Source: Solea solea
Lineage: Eukaryota > Chordata > Actinopteri > Pleuronectiformes > Soleidae
Direction: 5' to 3'
DNA length: 64,000 nt
NCBI RefSeq assembly: GCF_958295425.1
Contig: NC_081154.1
Location: 7,504,341 to 7,568,340 of the forward strand
The stretch's first letter is position 1; the number at the start of each line of letters is the position of its first letter. Under the pieces are notes generated by a model. The model did not search any database. It was not told the origin of the DNA and saw nothing but the letters and a program-made list of their open reading frames with translations. Below are positions 12,001-26,140 of the stretch, in pieces. Position numbers and translations under genes: made by a program.

Positions 12001-15000
12001 AATGATCTAAAGTGTGAACTTGTGACTTAACAAGTCAGTTTTCAAATCTGGGGGGATTCAGAGAACTGTGAGAGCAGTCTAAATGTTCTATGCAATTCAA
12101 TTCCCTCTGAGGAAACACTCAGGGGAGGGGTCGAACTGGACTGTAACCAGTCCCATTTGCTGTTGCAGCAGTTCTCTCAACAATCCTCCTCCTGTGTTTT
12201 TAGGGGAAAAGTCTTGTAATCAAATTCTTATTCCTAAAGCTCAAACCAGATGGTGGGAGCTCAAATCTTGGAGATCTTTAGGTTATTTTCCCCTTCCTCC
12301 TTCGCTCTTGTTGAGTTTCTGTTTTCATTTCTCTCCCTCTCTCTTTTCCTTTGCTCTTGCCCTTGTCTTCCTGTCCTCCCCCTCCCTCCATCTGGTTGTT
12401 GGTGGTTTATGGTGTCAGGAAACCAGGGAAATTGACCTGCAGCCCAGAGTCAAGGCCCATCTAAAAGCAAGGGGGTATTTTCTCAGCTGCATGCAGAGAG
12501 AGAAGGGGAGAAGGTGTTGAAATGGGAAGAAGGGAATGAGAAGGGAAATAGAGGGATGGTAGTTTTGGAATGAAGAAGGGGCCCTGCTTTTCAATAAATT
12601 GTTTCAAGAACATTTTTGTTCGTGACCAACCTCTTTTGTGTGCCTTTGTTTTATGGAAGGAATGTCTTCATCTGCCCTTTGTGAGTTGGAAAGGAAAATA
12701 TGTAACTTGAAGCCCCTGGAAAATATAAAGAAGTGTCATAGATGGAGTAATTAAAAGGTCAGAGTTGTGAAGCGTGATACTTTCCTGGCAACAAAGTAAT
12801 TGGGTGGCTGCAGTGACTTCAGACTCAAGTCAGGTATTAATGTGCCTTTTGCTTCTGTTTCTGTCTTGATGTTTTCTACTGAACTTAACTTAGCATGCTG
12901 ACCAGCTAGTAACATCTCTGCCTACCTGGGTGTACCATAACCAGATGTCAAGCAAATACAACAAAAGCCGAAACAATGACCAAGGGTTGATGGTCAACAG
13001 CTGTCAGCAATCTTGAACAAGTTCTGTTTTTCATTATATACATTAAATCCCACTGGGAAACGTTTTTTCCCCCCCCCCCATGTCAGGTACCATTTTTATG
13101 CAGCTGATACTCAATTGTATGTTTAATTTTCACCAAATGACCCAGTGCACTTCATGCTATTATTATTGCTAATTCAACTATGTCAACAATACAAACAGAC
13201 TACTAGGTTTATCTTCAGGACTCCTGCCAGAAGCTCGTAAAAATGCCACCAGTAAGATAGTGAGTACAGATAAGATAGCAAGATTTATATATACCAATGT
13301 AGTCCCAAATGTCTGACACTGCATGGATTGTGTTTGAATTTGTTACTTCCAGCTTTATTTTAGAAAATGAAACAGCATTAGTCTGTGGCATACACACTAT
13401 TTTCAATTAGAGCATTGATCATCTAATCAATGCTCTCCTCATTCATACAAACATGTCCGCATGCCACCGAAATGGAACAAATGGACATATTTTCATTAAC
13501 TTTAATGTTTTGTGCTTTTTGATCTGGAGTATTGTCCTGTATATTAATGGAAATGAAGCACAGTGAGCCGAAATGACAATGTGACAAAGAGATGTAGACA
13601 TGAAGAGAGAGTTTTGGAGCTGTGGCAGCTTTGCTGTTTCTATAGCAACAGCAGGAAAATAAACCTCTGTGTTTGCTGGCGACTTGCCTGCTGCTCAGGG
13701 AACTCGGGGAGGGAGTGCATCTGTATACAAGACTATATACACTGTGTGTCTGTGTGTTTGATTGCTGTTCGTCCTCCAGACCATATAGGATTGACTTAAA
13801 CTGAAGGATTCTGTGCTCCTACACAAGCACATCCATTCAATTTCCAAACACGTTCCTTCATTTCTCCGATGCAGCTGTACCCGGTTTGTTCCAACAAGAC
13901 GAGCAGATGAGTTGAGACTGCAGTATCACAGAATCCTTCTCTAGGTTCTAATATCTGTGGAAACATCAGACCATTTTGGAATAATAATAATACAACAAGA
14001 ATGTGAATGTTATACCTTGAACAACATGTCATTTTATTTTAGTCCTTTTGAAATAGTCACTGTGTCAAATCATACTGTTTGATAACAAGATGATTGGTAT
14101 TAAACCTCAGACATTACGTTCTCTAAATGGAAATGATCGTAGCATCATTCATGGTCACTGAATGGGGAACATGGGCTTTTGCCCTTTGTCAGTGGAAGGA
14201 GGGTGTATGTGGTATTAGAAGTAAAAAATATGTGCAAACACTTAACTGTGATTCATGTTTTATGAAGTACCACAGGCAATATTTGAGATTGTACCAGGTT
14301 TGCCGAAATGAAGTACTGCTTCATTTTCTAGCACACTCCCATGTTGAGATGCTACTCTTTTTAATTTGAGTGTCTCAGATGCTGCGAGTCATTATTGGGT
14401 GGATATTGTGTAATCTGGTCCTGGGCTTGTAAAGATACCCAGATTTACTGCCAGTACGGTTACAATTGAAGGGGAATTCCACCAGTTTACACATCAAACT
14501 CTGTTTCCAGCAGTGCACTGTTTGTGCATGAAGTCTGTTGTGGCTCTGGAGGGAGCAGTGAAGAGTCATTTTAAGTTTCTTTATACAGGGGCGTGTAGAC
14601 TCATTGATATCGCTGATCTGTTGGTCACATAACAGGCCTGAACTGCCTGACATTTGAACAGGACTTATCATTGCTGTCCAAGCTACTCCTGCCTGTCAGT
14701 GATGATCTGCATTCCACGCAAACTGACAGAAAGGCCAAACGTCTCAATACAAGATAAAAATGACTGAGAGTAATATTGACAGTTGCTAAATCTGCTGCTA
14801 GATGCATGTGTCTGTGAACATTATTCTCCCATTCCCCTTCTGACCTGTTAGTTTTCAAAAATCCAAATCACTATGGTAACTTAGTATAGTGACCAATGCA
14901 CTGTTTGCATTGTTTTGAACTATGCAAACAGTGATACTTTTGCAACACGTTCGAGTAATAGATTATTTTTTGTCTTTTCGTCTTTCTCGTCTTAGTTGTG

Positions 15001-18000
15001 AGCTGCTGCAGATATGAGGCATATATGGCTTTATCCCTGGTGGGGACAACCTCATCCCGACTGGGTTTGGGATTAAAATGGGCTGTCATTTGACTGTTCC
15101 TCTTCTAGGCGATATGGTCTCTGGGAGATTTAGATTCTCAGATAAAGAACAAGGTTTGTATGTTGTATTTAATTAATAATAATGATGATGACACTGAAGG
15201 AAGCCTAGTAATAAAGCTGACAGCAGAGCGCAAATGTATGACATGACTAACCCTTAATGAATTCACAAAATCGTTTTCCCCTCAGGTGATATTGGAGGTG
15301 TTAAGATACTGACATTTATGCTGAATATATCATATATTGAAGCACTGAAAGAATGATGAATGAACAGAAAGAAGTGTAAAACACTAAAGCCTGGTAATTT
15401 GATGGTCTTGTTTTTCTGCAGCTTATTCTCTGTATTAAATGTTTGAATACGATTCGTTTAGCCTTGATTTACCCCAAAACCTTAGATTTTCCTGGTATCC
15501 TTTATTGGTGATTGTAATATTTGTTTAAAAGGTCCACAGTCCTCCCATTAATAAACACATGATTTAGTGATGAAATGAAGTACATTATGTAACTTGTGGA
15601 TTTTTACACCACTGACTGCATTGAACTTGATTCACAGCAAACCACCTCTAAACCTTTTTGTCATGTGCATTGAGAATAAATGAAAATGTACCTGCAAAAC
15701 AATATAACAGTGGGTCAAATGCCTGCATGTCGTGTGACAGTATCTATGCAGTATTTTACTTCATAACAACTTGTTGTTATGGTTGTCCGAATCGACATTC
15801 CAGAGGCCTGTACTGTGAAGCAGAATTTGTTGTTATTGAGGTAGAGATATCGCAATACTCAGCGTCTTGCAATATTGTGATAATATTGTGTCATTACCTA
15901 AATATCGTGATAATATTGTGTCATGACCCAAATATCGTTATAATATCGTATCGGAGTTTCTCTATATTTATTTTCCATAAGCGTATCCTAACCATTACTT
16001 GTCTAACCTTAACTTTAGCGGCTTGTTCATAAATATCACTCTTTTTTTCCAAAGGAGATGAATTAAACATAGTTGATGTGTTATTGTTTGATTAATCTTT
16101 CTTATTTTATTTACTAGCCAGCTGTGGAGAGGCCATGTAAACCCTCCCTCTGCCCTTGCAGTGTCTGTGGTTTTTTGAAACACGTTTCTTTTGTTCACCA
16201 TTTCAAAGGACAGAGTATGGTTTTGATACCTTTTTTTTAATCAAGCAAAGTAACAAACATTACACGAACAGAACAGTGCAATAAGGCTCTGCAGCCAAAA
16301 GACACTCTTTAAATAGGGAATACTCTCTGTATGCAAGTCAAAATGAACAAAAGAAGAGTTCAGTACACTGAATTAGTGTTAAAACCTGCAGTGAAGCAGG
16401 CATGGAACCAAAGGCCACATTACCCCCAGCTGCTTCTGCTGCTGCAGAAGATTACAGAGGAAACATTGAGTCATCGTCTTGTGTTCCAGTGGTTTTCAGA
16501 CTCTGGGTCAGAACCCAGCACCCCATCATTGCACGATATAAATATGTCCCCAGGTTGTTCTGCAGTACCAGATGATGGTTTTTAACTGGGGAAATTACAA
16601 TTTTGTGTATACACATCAGTTTGCATTGATTAATTATACTGAACAACCATTTTGTTTTCAATGAAAACCTCCTTCACATGTGCATGGGGAAACTGTTGTC
16701 TCTGAAAATCAGATCATGAATGTGGGGTCATACTATGGACTTTAAACTGTATGTTTAGTTGTATTTGTCAGTGTTCCAAATTCAGATTCAGCATACACAA
16801 CTCCAGCATAGACATTTTTAGGCCTGTCTTTATCTTCGATTTTTCTAAGATTATTTTATCTTGGTCAATGTGTATTTGCATTTTCAGATTATATACAGTC
16901 TATTTTCATGTTTAGTGACAAAGCAGTGGTCACATTCAACCAGAATCATTCATTTAGTGCTTTTGTGTATGTTTCCAAGTATGAATAAGACAGTGGTGCT
17001 TTGATTTCATATATTGGCAATATAAATCATGGTTTTGTGTGTTCTCTCCCTCTCTGCAGGCTGGTGTTTGGGACCCTATATCCTGCATATTACTCTTACA
17101 AAGCAGTCAAGACCAAAAATGTCAAGGAATATGTAAGTGGATGAGCTTTTATGTGCATGCTTTGTTTTTTTTATTGTATAAAAGACACTAATAAGGACAT
17201 TTGGGGTGTTAAAACGAACATTATGGTAACCATTCAAGGCATTGTTGCTCCTGTGTTTCACGTGTGTGTAGATTAAAAGTGTTGCCTCTAGAAGCTAATG
17301 TTGGCAAATGTTTTATCTGTTTCTTGTGAAACATGTAAACAAATGCCTCAACGCTGGGAATGGCTAGGTCTCAAGATGCACATTGAGTCTGACATCATCA
17401 GAAGGTCTATGGTTTCGATCCTTGGCTCCTTCAATCCTCATGAGGTGTCCTTGGGCAAGACACTGAACAACAAATACCTCTGACAGTAAAGTGTGTGATG
17501 TATAAATCACAGGGAAGCATAGTGCGCATGGCACTTTGAGTATTTGTAAAGACTAGTAATCTAAATGCATATAATGTAACACCACAGCAACCCTACTTCC
17601 AAATAGCCCAGATTTTGAGTGGGTACTAAACACGCCTCTATAGGTTTTCTCTGTGAAGCTGGGTGATGTAACTAATGCCAGTGAGAGTGAAATCACAGAG
17701 CGCTGAGTTCGGTACATTCACATAGAGGCTTACCACACCAGCACTAGACTCTGTAAGCAGTAACTCTACGCTTTGTTTCTGTTTGCCGTCTCTATGTTCC
17801 GATGCTTCCTTTGGTGTGTGGTGCAGCTGGGTTGTTAGATTTTTCAATACTGTGAAAAAGCCACCGTTAGATTTGTTGTTTCAGCAAACAACATCTTGCC
17901 AATATATAAGACCAACTTGCAGTCACATCATTCCAAACCAAATGCCATTGATCCTAGAATTTGAGACACACACATGCTAAAAAGCTGGTATTGCCTAGAG

Positions 18001-21000
18001 CCTTTTGCACAGTACTGTACATGACAGAAAGAGTAAAGAAGGAAATGGAATGGATTAAGGATGAGGATCCGTTACACCTGAAAAAATGTAACCAAGGTGT
18101 CCACTGTGAATGCTAATGAACTACTAAGATATCACATGGTCATTTGTATTCTTCAGACTAGGTATGTCTGGGCAGCGAACACCAAGAAGAGCCCTGCTGC
18201 TTCCAAACTTATTCCATTACACAAATGTGAGTCCACTGTTCTCCAGGGGATGCTCAAAGCTGTGGAAATGGGTTTGTAGTTTTGCCATGATATATGCCTG
18301 GCTGACGTGTACAGCGAGTTCACTGGATTTCTTGGCAGTCCTGGCATGCAGTGTGACCTTCGTATACATGGATTTACGCCTTTTAAAACCAGGAAGCGTG
18401 TAAAGGGACATTTATAAAAACACTACCTTCGGAAAACACCCATCTGATTCAGACTGCTGAAGCCTCAGATGAACTTTGCAGCACATTTTTACTCTGACCC
18501 AGGACAGCACTATTGTTGTTCACTGGAATGAGTATGAAAAGAGAATCTCCTGATGTACAGTTAAATATAAACAGGGGGAATGATGAAGGCTGTTTTCCAA
18601 TAAGGGTTCTTGATGTCTTCTGAGAGAGATGAAAAATAATCCTTTAACCCAGAATGTTTAACTCATTCTGTTTAATGATAATGTGCTTTGAATCTTTTGG
18701 ATGACATTATTTTGTCAACGTGTCATCAGTCATCAGGGTACACCCAGGACAGGTCACCAGTCCAATGTAGTGCAAACATGGAGAGACACATTGGATTCTC
18801 TTTCTTCTCTCACATGCAAAACAACCGGGGACCTTCTCACTGTGAGGCAACATTGCTAACTGTATGGTTCTGGCCCTAGTTTAGTTTTAATTAAAACATA
18901 TTGGAGTCTGAACAGGCAGAAAACTTTAGAAACAATGGTGCTGACAACCCACATTTGCTTCCTGATTGGGTCTTATCTGTTGGTAACAGTTCCAAGAAAA
19001 GATATCCCTGCTGTCACTTTTCACCTTCCCTGTTCTATGATTATGGCAACCAAGCAACCAGTTGCAAACATACAATCTGCTTCACTGTTTAGACTGCATG
19101 CCCGCTCTACAAGAAGCAGACCCCGTGTCATCAACACAGTTGTCTCTTTGAAGTCTTCATAGAGTCTTTCATTCATTTGCACTGGGACATTATTGGTCAC
19201 CTAGAGGACATTTACTGCACATTCACATGCGCTGAGATTCCGCTCAAAACATATGACTTAACTTCTAACTTCAGCCAAGCTTTTTTTTTTTTTTTTCAAT
19301 CATTGGAAGGAAACCAGAGTGAAAATTCATTTGTTGGGGAACATTAAGAGGAGATTTAGTGAACAAAGGCTGGATCTCACACAAACATGATCCGGGAGCA
19401 TCAAATACGTCTCAAACCTTTCACTTCACTAAGCACACCCTCTGGCATGTGTAAGGTTTTTTAAATACACAGAAAATTGATTAAACAGAGTACTTTTTTT
19501 CAGCACTCTGGTACTTGAGCCGAAACTGGCCTGTGGCTGTTTTTATATGATTGAGTTGCAGTACACCCTGCTAGAGGTTACATCAGTTCATCACATAGTT
19601 GGCTCTGAAAATTCATTCCAGAGCCCAGCCCTCTCATTTTGTTTTTATTGCTTTAGTGTGTTTCTATGTGAACGAATGTCCATGCGGCTCGTGTGAGTGC
19701 ACGCTGACTGACGCGTCTCTCCGTCACGGTCTCCTCAAACATTCTCACCCCCACTAAAAGTGAAACCAGTGGATGAAACGATGTCCTCTCCCTTCTTTCA
19801 CACATTTATCATATTCTTCTTTCATTACACCCCATTAACAGGAGTGGACATCACTCAGTTAGAAACAACATTGCCATGTTCTGTGCCTCCCTGCCTCTCT
19901 GCTACCTCTTCACTGCTGACACGGGAATAATGAAGTGCTGAATGAAAGCAGTCAAAACTTCTGACCCTGAGGCTACACTGTTTCAATCTGCTCTGTTTCA
20001 GATAAATGGGCTTCTGTGTCGAACAGTCTGGATCCCAGTCTAACTGGGAGCAGACCTGTCTGATGACCGGTGTTGATAGTGCATAAAAGTGTCCTTTTTT
20101 TTACACTGAACGTAGCTCTCAGACACTTGGGCTTAGGTAAATTGAATATATTGACTAGGATTATGATGGATAGTAATGTCATTTATACACCAAAAGGTTA
20201 ATTGCGTCACTTGTCAAATGATTGATCTGGAAAGGGATCTGTCAGTAGATTATTAATGATATATTACGGCTGTTTGTGTGTGACGCATTAGCATAATATT
20301 ATAAAATCCACCTATATAGAGGTTGTATTAATTTAAAATGAGCGTATGTATTGGCCAGTCTCCCGCTGCCACTTCCATCTGCATGTTCTACCTAGTTGAG
20401 CTTTAACCAGTCGTCGGCCCATTGGCTGCGGAGAGCTGAGGTCAGGTGTTTTTTGTCTTTCTGTTAATGGAAGGCAGTTATTCATAGAGCGGGCTAGTAA
20501 ATGTCTGCAATTGCCTCGGGAAGTTAAAATGGCTGCGGTATATTTCACTGAGGTCACATCTTAATGTCCTCCCTACTGATGAGATGAAGGAGGGAGGCCA
20601 AGAGAGAAAGCGCAGGGATGGGGGTGGGAGGGGGGTTGGTTGCAGAGAGCAGGGTATGAAGAGGAAGATGAAAGGGAGAGGTAGAAGAGAGACAGAGGCA
20701 GGAGGAGATTGAAACATATAAATTAGATGTCCCCTCCATCTCACTGACTCTCTCTCTCTCTCTCTCTTTTACATTTATCATTCCCCCAAGCCTGTGTTTG
20801 TGAGTGAGTGTGGAGGAAGTTCACGATGAGGTCGCCAATTAACCAGTCAAGCAGTAATGGTGTAGGCAGTGTAGAGTGGGTGAGTGAGTGTGTGTGAGAG
20901 CCCCTTGGTGTTTGATGGACAAACAGCTAGACATCAAGTCCTTTTTTTTCTGTAAACATAAGCCCACGTTGAGATCCTGCTTTATTGCTGTTAAAAAATA

Positions 21001-21536
21001 TAAAGCTGGCATCTCACTCTCCCAGTGTGTGATTTCTAAACAAAAATCTTGTTGTTCTGTGGCGTGACGCGTTACACAACAGCGCCGATGCCTGTCCCAC
21101 CATGCCCGCTCTTCCTTTTCACATCAATACCATTCTGTGACACGCTCTGCTGTCGGCGCGGAGGTGAAACCGCAGTGACTCATACCCGCCGTTTAATATT
21201 TCTACCTTTTATATAGACCCGTGAGGTGCAGCATTCCCGCCTTGAAGAGTCTGTGTATCTGGGACTGCATGCTCTTAATTCTCCACACACGCACGCACAC
21301 CAGCGTTTCACAAGGTAGAGTTGGTGTGAGTTCAGTCATGCGGCTGCAGCTGTGTCTGGCTAATACCTCCGCCTGGCATGTGACTGTCTGCCTGCCTACC
21401 ACTGTGTGCTGCTGGCTTTGATATGGAAATCCAGCGAGAAGAGCCAGGAAAGCCCGTAAAGAGAGAGACGGCAGGAACGTGAGACCAGAGAGGACAGCAG
21501 CAGCATGAAAGCAAACTGATATAAAATCCTAAACCT

Positions 21537-21568
<32 letters not shown>

Positions 21569-24500
21569 GGCCTGAGACGGGACAGGGGTAGATTATAAAA
21601 TGGTAAAAGAAGAGAGCATGTACTGGTGGAACTCTTAGTCCACACAAGAAGCCTTTAACTCAGTTATTATTGGCCATAACCATGTTCACTTGTTGCATTC
21701 ATGTGTGCTGTAGGAAAGTAATGGCTGTTTTCTGTAGCACGTCCTACCTGGTGTGACATTTCAATACCTCTAGTAATAATTAGTATACCAGTAATTAGTA
21801 GTATTTATTTAATGTCCAAATGTCAGTCAGTGGAGCCTTATTTTCCTCTGTTTTCTCTGTTTAGGTGCGTTGGATGATGTACTGGATTGTCTTTGCCCTC
21901 TACACTGTGGTGGAGACCATCTCTGACCTTACGTTAGCATGGTGAGTTTTCTCAAAGATATCACGTAACACACAGTCTAATATGAGTCAACACACACACA
22001 CACACACCCACACACAAGACCAAATGTTTGTCTCATCAGAGTAGAGAATCTTTATCCTCATGTTTTCCAGCCTTTTTAACTCCGCTCCGACTCCACTGGC
22101 TCTGTCATATGTGTTTCACTCGCAGTGGCCTCTACTGAGCCACTCGACCCTACGAGTGATTGATGTAGTGCTGCCCTGATGGTTCTAGGAAGAGTCCCGC
22201 TGGTTCCAAGCCTCTTCTGTTTCACTGTTGTTGAGGCCACTGTTCTCCAGGGAACACTCAACACTTTAGAAATGATAAAATACCTTTGCGCTGATCCGTG
22301 TATCGCCGCAAAACTTTACAGTGCAGGTGTCCAGAGACTTTGTTGGACCATACACACATACACGTGTGTGTGTGTGTAATTTGCAACTCGTGTCGAATTA
22401 TTTCTAGTAGTAGTTCATTTTTCCTGGACTCCAAGCGGATTCTAGACTTGAGCCTAAGGAAGCACATAATCTCAACAAAGCTCTGAATACTCGATTAGAG
22501 ATTTGTGGGGAGGTAAAGTGGGGCAAACATGAGTAGGTTTCATGTGTTGTAATGTATGCACACTTGGAATTTGTAAAAAATAAAACATGTTGGTGCCATT
22601 GTTATATTGTCAAATGACCTCATTGCATTGTAATGTATTTTTAAATGTGCATATTTGCATGAAATCAGTGGCAAATCTGTGTTTTAAATGCTGACTCTGT
22701 GTGTTCCAAATATTAACGGCTGAGACTTAACAAGTTAATCAACCCTCATTAATGTTGGGGACACTTCCTCTCTCTCTGTGTGCGTGTGTCCAGGTTTCCT
22801 TTGTACTATGAGCTGAAGATTGCCTTTGTGATCTGGCTACTGTCGCCCTACACCAGAGGAGCGAGTCTCATTTACAGGAAGTGCCTGCACCCACTGCTGT
22901 CCTCCAGAGAGAGGGTATGATCGACCACCAATTCCTCCGTGCTTATCTCTATACACAAGGAGTAATTGTGTTGCAGTCCCGCTGCTTTCTATTCCAATTA
23001 AACTATCCACTAACAGATTGTTAATTGATTGTTTCCCCTCCAGGAAATAGATGAATATATTGTGCAGGCCAAAGAGAAAAGCTATGAAACCATGGTGAAC
23101 TTTGGCAAGCAGGGACTGAGCATCGCAGCCACGGCTGCTGTCACCGCAGCTGTCAAGGCAAGTGTCTCTGGCAAACTTCTCCTCTGTATTCTAGTAAATA
23201 TTCTTTCAAATGTGCTGTTTACTTTCATCCCTGAATTACATATCATGTCTTTTTTGTATTAACAATAAGTAGCAGCAGTATGATGGGTGGATCGGCGTTT
23301 ACACCATAGCTCACTTCTGTGGTATTCATCAAATTTAGACATGCCCTATAAATGCCATCGCTTCCTTTTGCCTCAGCCTCTCCCCATCATCACTTCACAT
23401 GATCTGGGTTGAAGAGACAAAGTGGAAGCTTGAGTTACCTTTTTTGCTTCAGATACAACAGCACCCTCCACCTGCTTCTGACAGTAGAGCAGTTCAGCCC
23501 TGTGGCACAGAATGTCCTGATTCGACTTGCTAAATCACACTCGACATAACGCGGGACAGAAATAGTGCTTACAGTATGTAAATAAACGCGTCAGTCACAC
23601 CTGAATGAAATTCTGAACTCCCCGAATTTAATAGATCTGTTTCGCAGCTCGTGTCAATGTATTCTTTGTGCCATGTTGTCCTTCAGCTATCACTTACTCC
23701 TGAGTCGGTGCTAATGAGGTGTGTTTGGCTGGTTTCATCAGCATCGCGTGAATACCTGAGTGTATCAGATAATCCCCGTTGAGCTCCTGTCTCAGGCTCC
23801 ACTGCTCTGAGGTAATCCCAGGCAGTGGGAATCCACCACTAAACAGAATTAATCATGTCAGCTTGTTAGATCCACATTAACAACCCAGGCCATCGGAGAA
23901 TAGAATGTTTGTAGAAGGCAGGTTTTTATTTACAGTCTACATGTGGTGAGTTAGACTAGCCGTATGAGGCACCTTCTCTCTACTGACTTTTTTTTTTTAC
24001 CAAGATGTGAGTGTCTCTGTTTCTTTTCTCAGCCTCAAAACTCATCATCTCTTTCAATCTCTATTGCTTCTACTCTTTGTGTCGTGTCGGCGCTCTGTGT
24101 TCCATCACAGCAGTTAGAGGTCACAGTGCAATTACTAATCCTTTCAATTCTTTTCACGTTTTAGTTTGAAGGTGATGAGCCTTCACTTAGTTCGATAGAT
24201 ATTCCGCATGAAACCCACCCAACGTGAAAGCTGACACCTCAGAGAGCAGGTGATACCGGACCTGTGGGTTTGTTTTTAAAACGTGAATTATCAGCCTATT
24301 TAATGTGCGACATCATTAAATAACCACTGATAACCAGCCGGCGTCAGTGCTGTCAATGCAATGGCAAATTCGTTGTGCATGTTGCCTGCAGCTGATTGAA
24401 AGTGCATCTGTAAATCCTCCCCATCTGTGAAGAAAAATATCACAGAATCAGTTTTTTTTCAGTTGTCACTGCTGCTGCTCTCTTGAGTGTTTACTGTAGA

Positions 24501-26109
24501 GACTCTCATATTGTTTGAGGACACCAAAAGAGTGCATGTTGATTCAGACTGGACTGGCGCTTTAAATCCCCAAAGTATCCCGAAATAAATGCTGTGTTAA
24601 GCAGTATCATGCAAGAAAGGACTACTCTGAAAAGTCCGTTGTGTATTTGACATGATGCAAAGTTTGTGAGTAGGCTGCCTGCCTACGAAAAAGTATAATT
24701 ATTTGTTTTCTAATAAACCCTGAGTTATTTTCCACCCGTCTTTGAAAGGACAGTTGCTGCACAACGCTGTCAACAAAACATGCACATACACACACAAGGC
24801 CGTACCTTTCTCTTGAATTGTGTTGTCATTGGGGTTGTATTGGAGTTCACCGCTCATAGTTCACATCATGATTAAAACCTTACGAGACTGTCCTGCTTTG
24901 CCCCCTTTGGGTTTCACCGTGTATTTACCTCTGATTCTTTCATTATAACGGGTACATAACCATTCAAACAATAATATAGCAGCTGTGTGGAGGTGTACTC
25001 TCTCTCACACACACACACACACACGCTCTCCTGCAGCTACACACCACCTGCCTTTCTGTAAATATGAGTAAATGGCGTTTGTTCTCGAGTGTTACGCTTG
25101 GTTGGTTTCTTGGTGGAAATACCAGCTCACGTACAGTCGCATGCTCCAGCCTGCGCTAATAACAATTCCTAGTGGTGGATGACATCAGAGCCACAGGTTC
25201 TGCTGGACTTCATGTGCTCTAAGTATCTGATTTAAGAAGCTAAAACTGAACTGATAATTGTCCAGCTTTCTTTCACCTAACCTTTCTGTGACTCTGTTTC
25301 TCTCTCTCTCTCTCCCTCTCTTTCTCTCCCTCCCTCTGCACTGACATTCATCTTTCTTCAGGGTGTCTGTGTGTGAGCAGGCTGCTGTGGGAGGTAAAGA
25401 CCAGTCAGTGTTGCAGCATGGACAGAATGTTCCCCCCTCATTTTCATACCAACATTATTCCACCGTGTACCACATCCTCTTCTGTTCTTTTAGCAGATCT
25501 GATAGCCCAGCATACATTTCACTGAGCATTTAAGCTCAATATTTAACCCCCCCGACTTTTCGTTTCATTTTTTATTTCTCATTGGAACGTGTGGAATGTT
25601 TTTACCCCGTGTTTTACCTTTTCATTTCAGTATAACACAAAAAAAACCTTTGTGGTTAATTTGTATCCTGCTGTTGTTGTTGTTGTTGCTCATTTTGTGA
25701 ACTGTGTCCATCATGGCATCTTTATCATTGTACAGTTTTTGCCCCCGACACTACAAACACCATAGAACATCAGTCCACAGACACATAAACATCTAGTATG
25801 ACAGAACTTGAGTTATAAAACCCTGTGGAAACTTAACCAAGAAGACTGGAACCCGTAGCTGCTGCTAAAAGAGGCTCCTACCAAGTACTTATTATTATAT
25901 CATTTTGTTGGCTCAGGGTTGAGTTGTATTCTGGTCAGGATTTATAGTTTATATGATATTCCTCACTCCTCCAGCCACCAGAGGGAAACAGTGGACTCCA
26001 CACACTCATGTTGTGTTCCCACAGTCCTTACACACTCAATCATTCATCACTGTTGTTCGCTCGCACGTCTTAAGAGCAGCCGGATAGTGACGGAATATCT
26101 TTGTTTTGT

Positions 26110-26140
<31 letters not shown>

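Larger units (their letters stand above)
9049..17059 (+). other. reep3 intron 1
   Basis: An 8.0-kb intron begins GTAAGT and ends in a pyrimidine-rich tract with CAG. It contains a remnant of the TTGCAGCCCTA-type teleost repeat (10375-10500), a Tc1/mariner-type fragment (11805-11890), a 12-kb-region polypyrimidine patch (12290-12400) and a 30-bp tandem repeat (15871-15956). No further exon was recognised. Confidence 0.85.
17133..21864 (+). other. reep3 intron 2
   Basis: A 4.7-kb intron (GTAAGT ... TTTAG). It holds a tRNA-like-headed SINE (17340-17590), a Tc1 transposase remnant (18180-18295), a purine-rich patch (20580-20710) followed by (CT)n, and a CTA trinucleotide repeat (21538-21568). 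The remainder shows no recognisable exon. Confidence 0.85.
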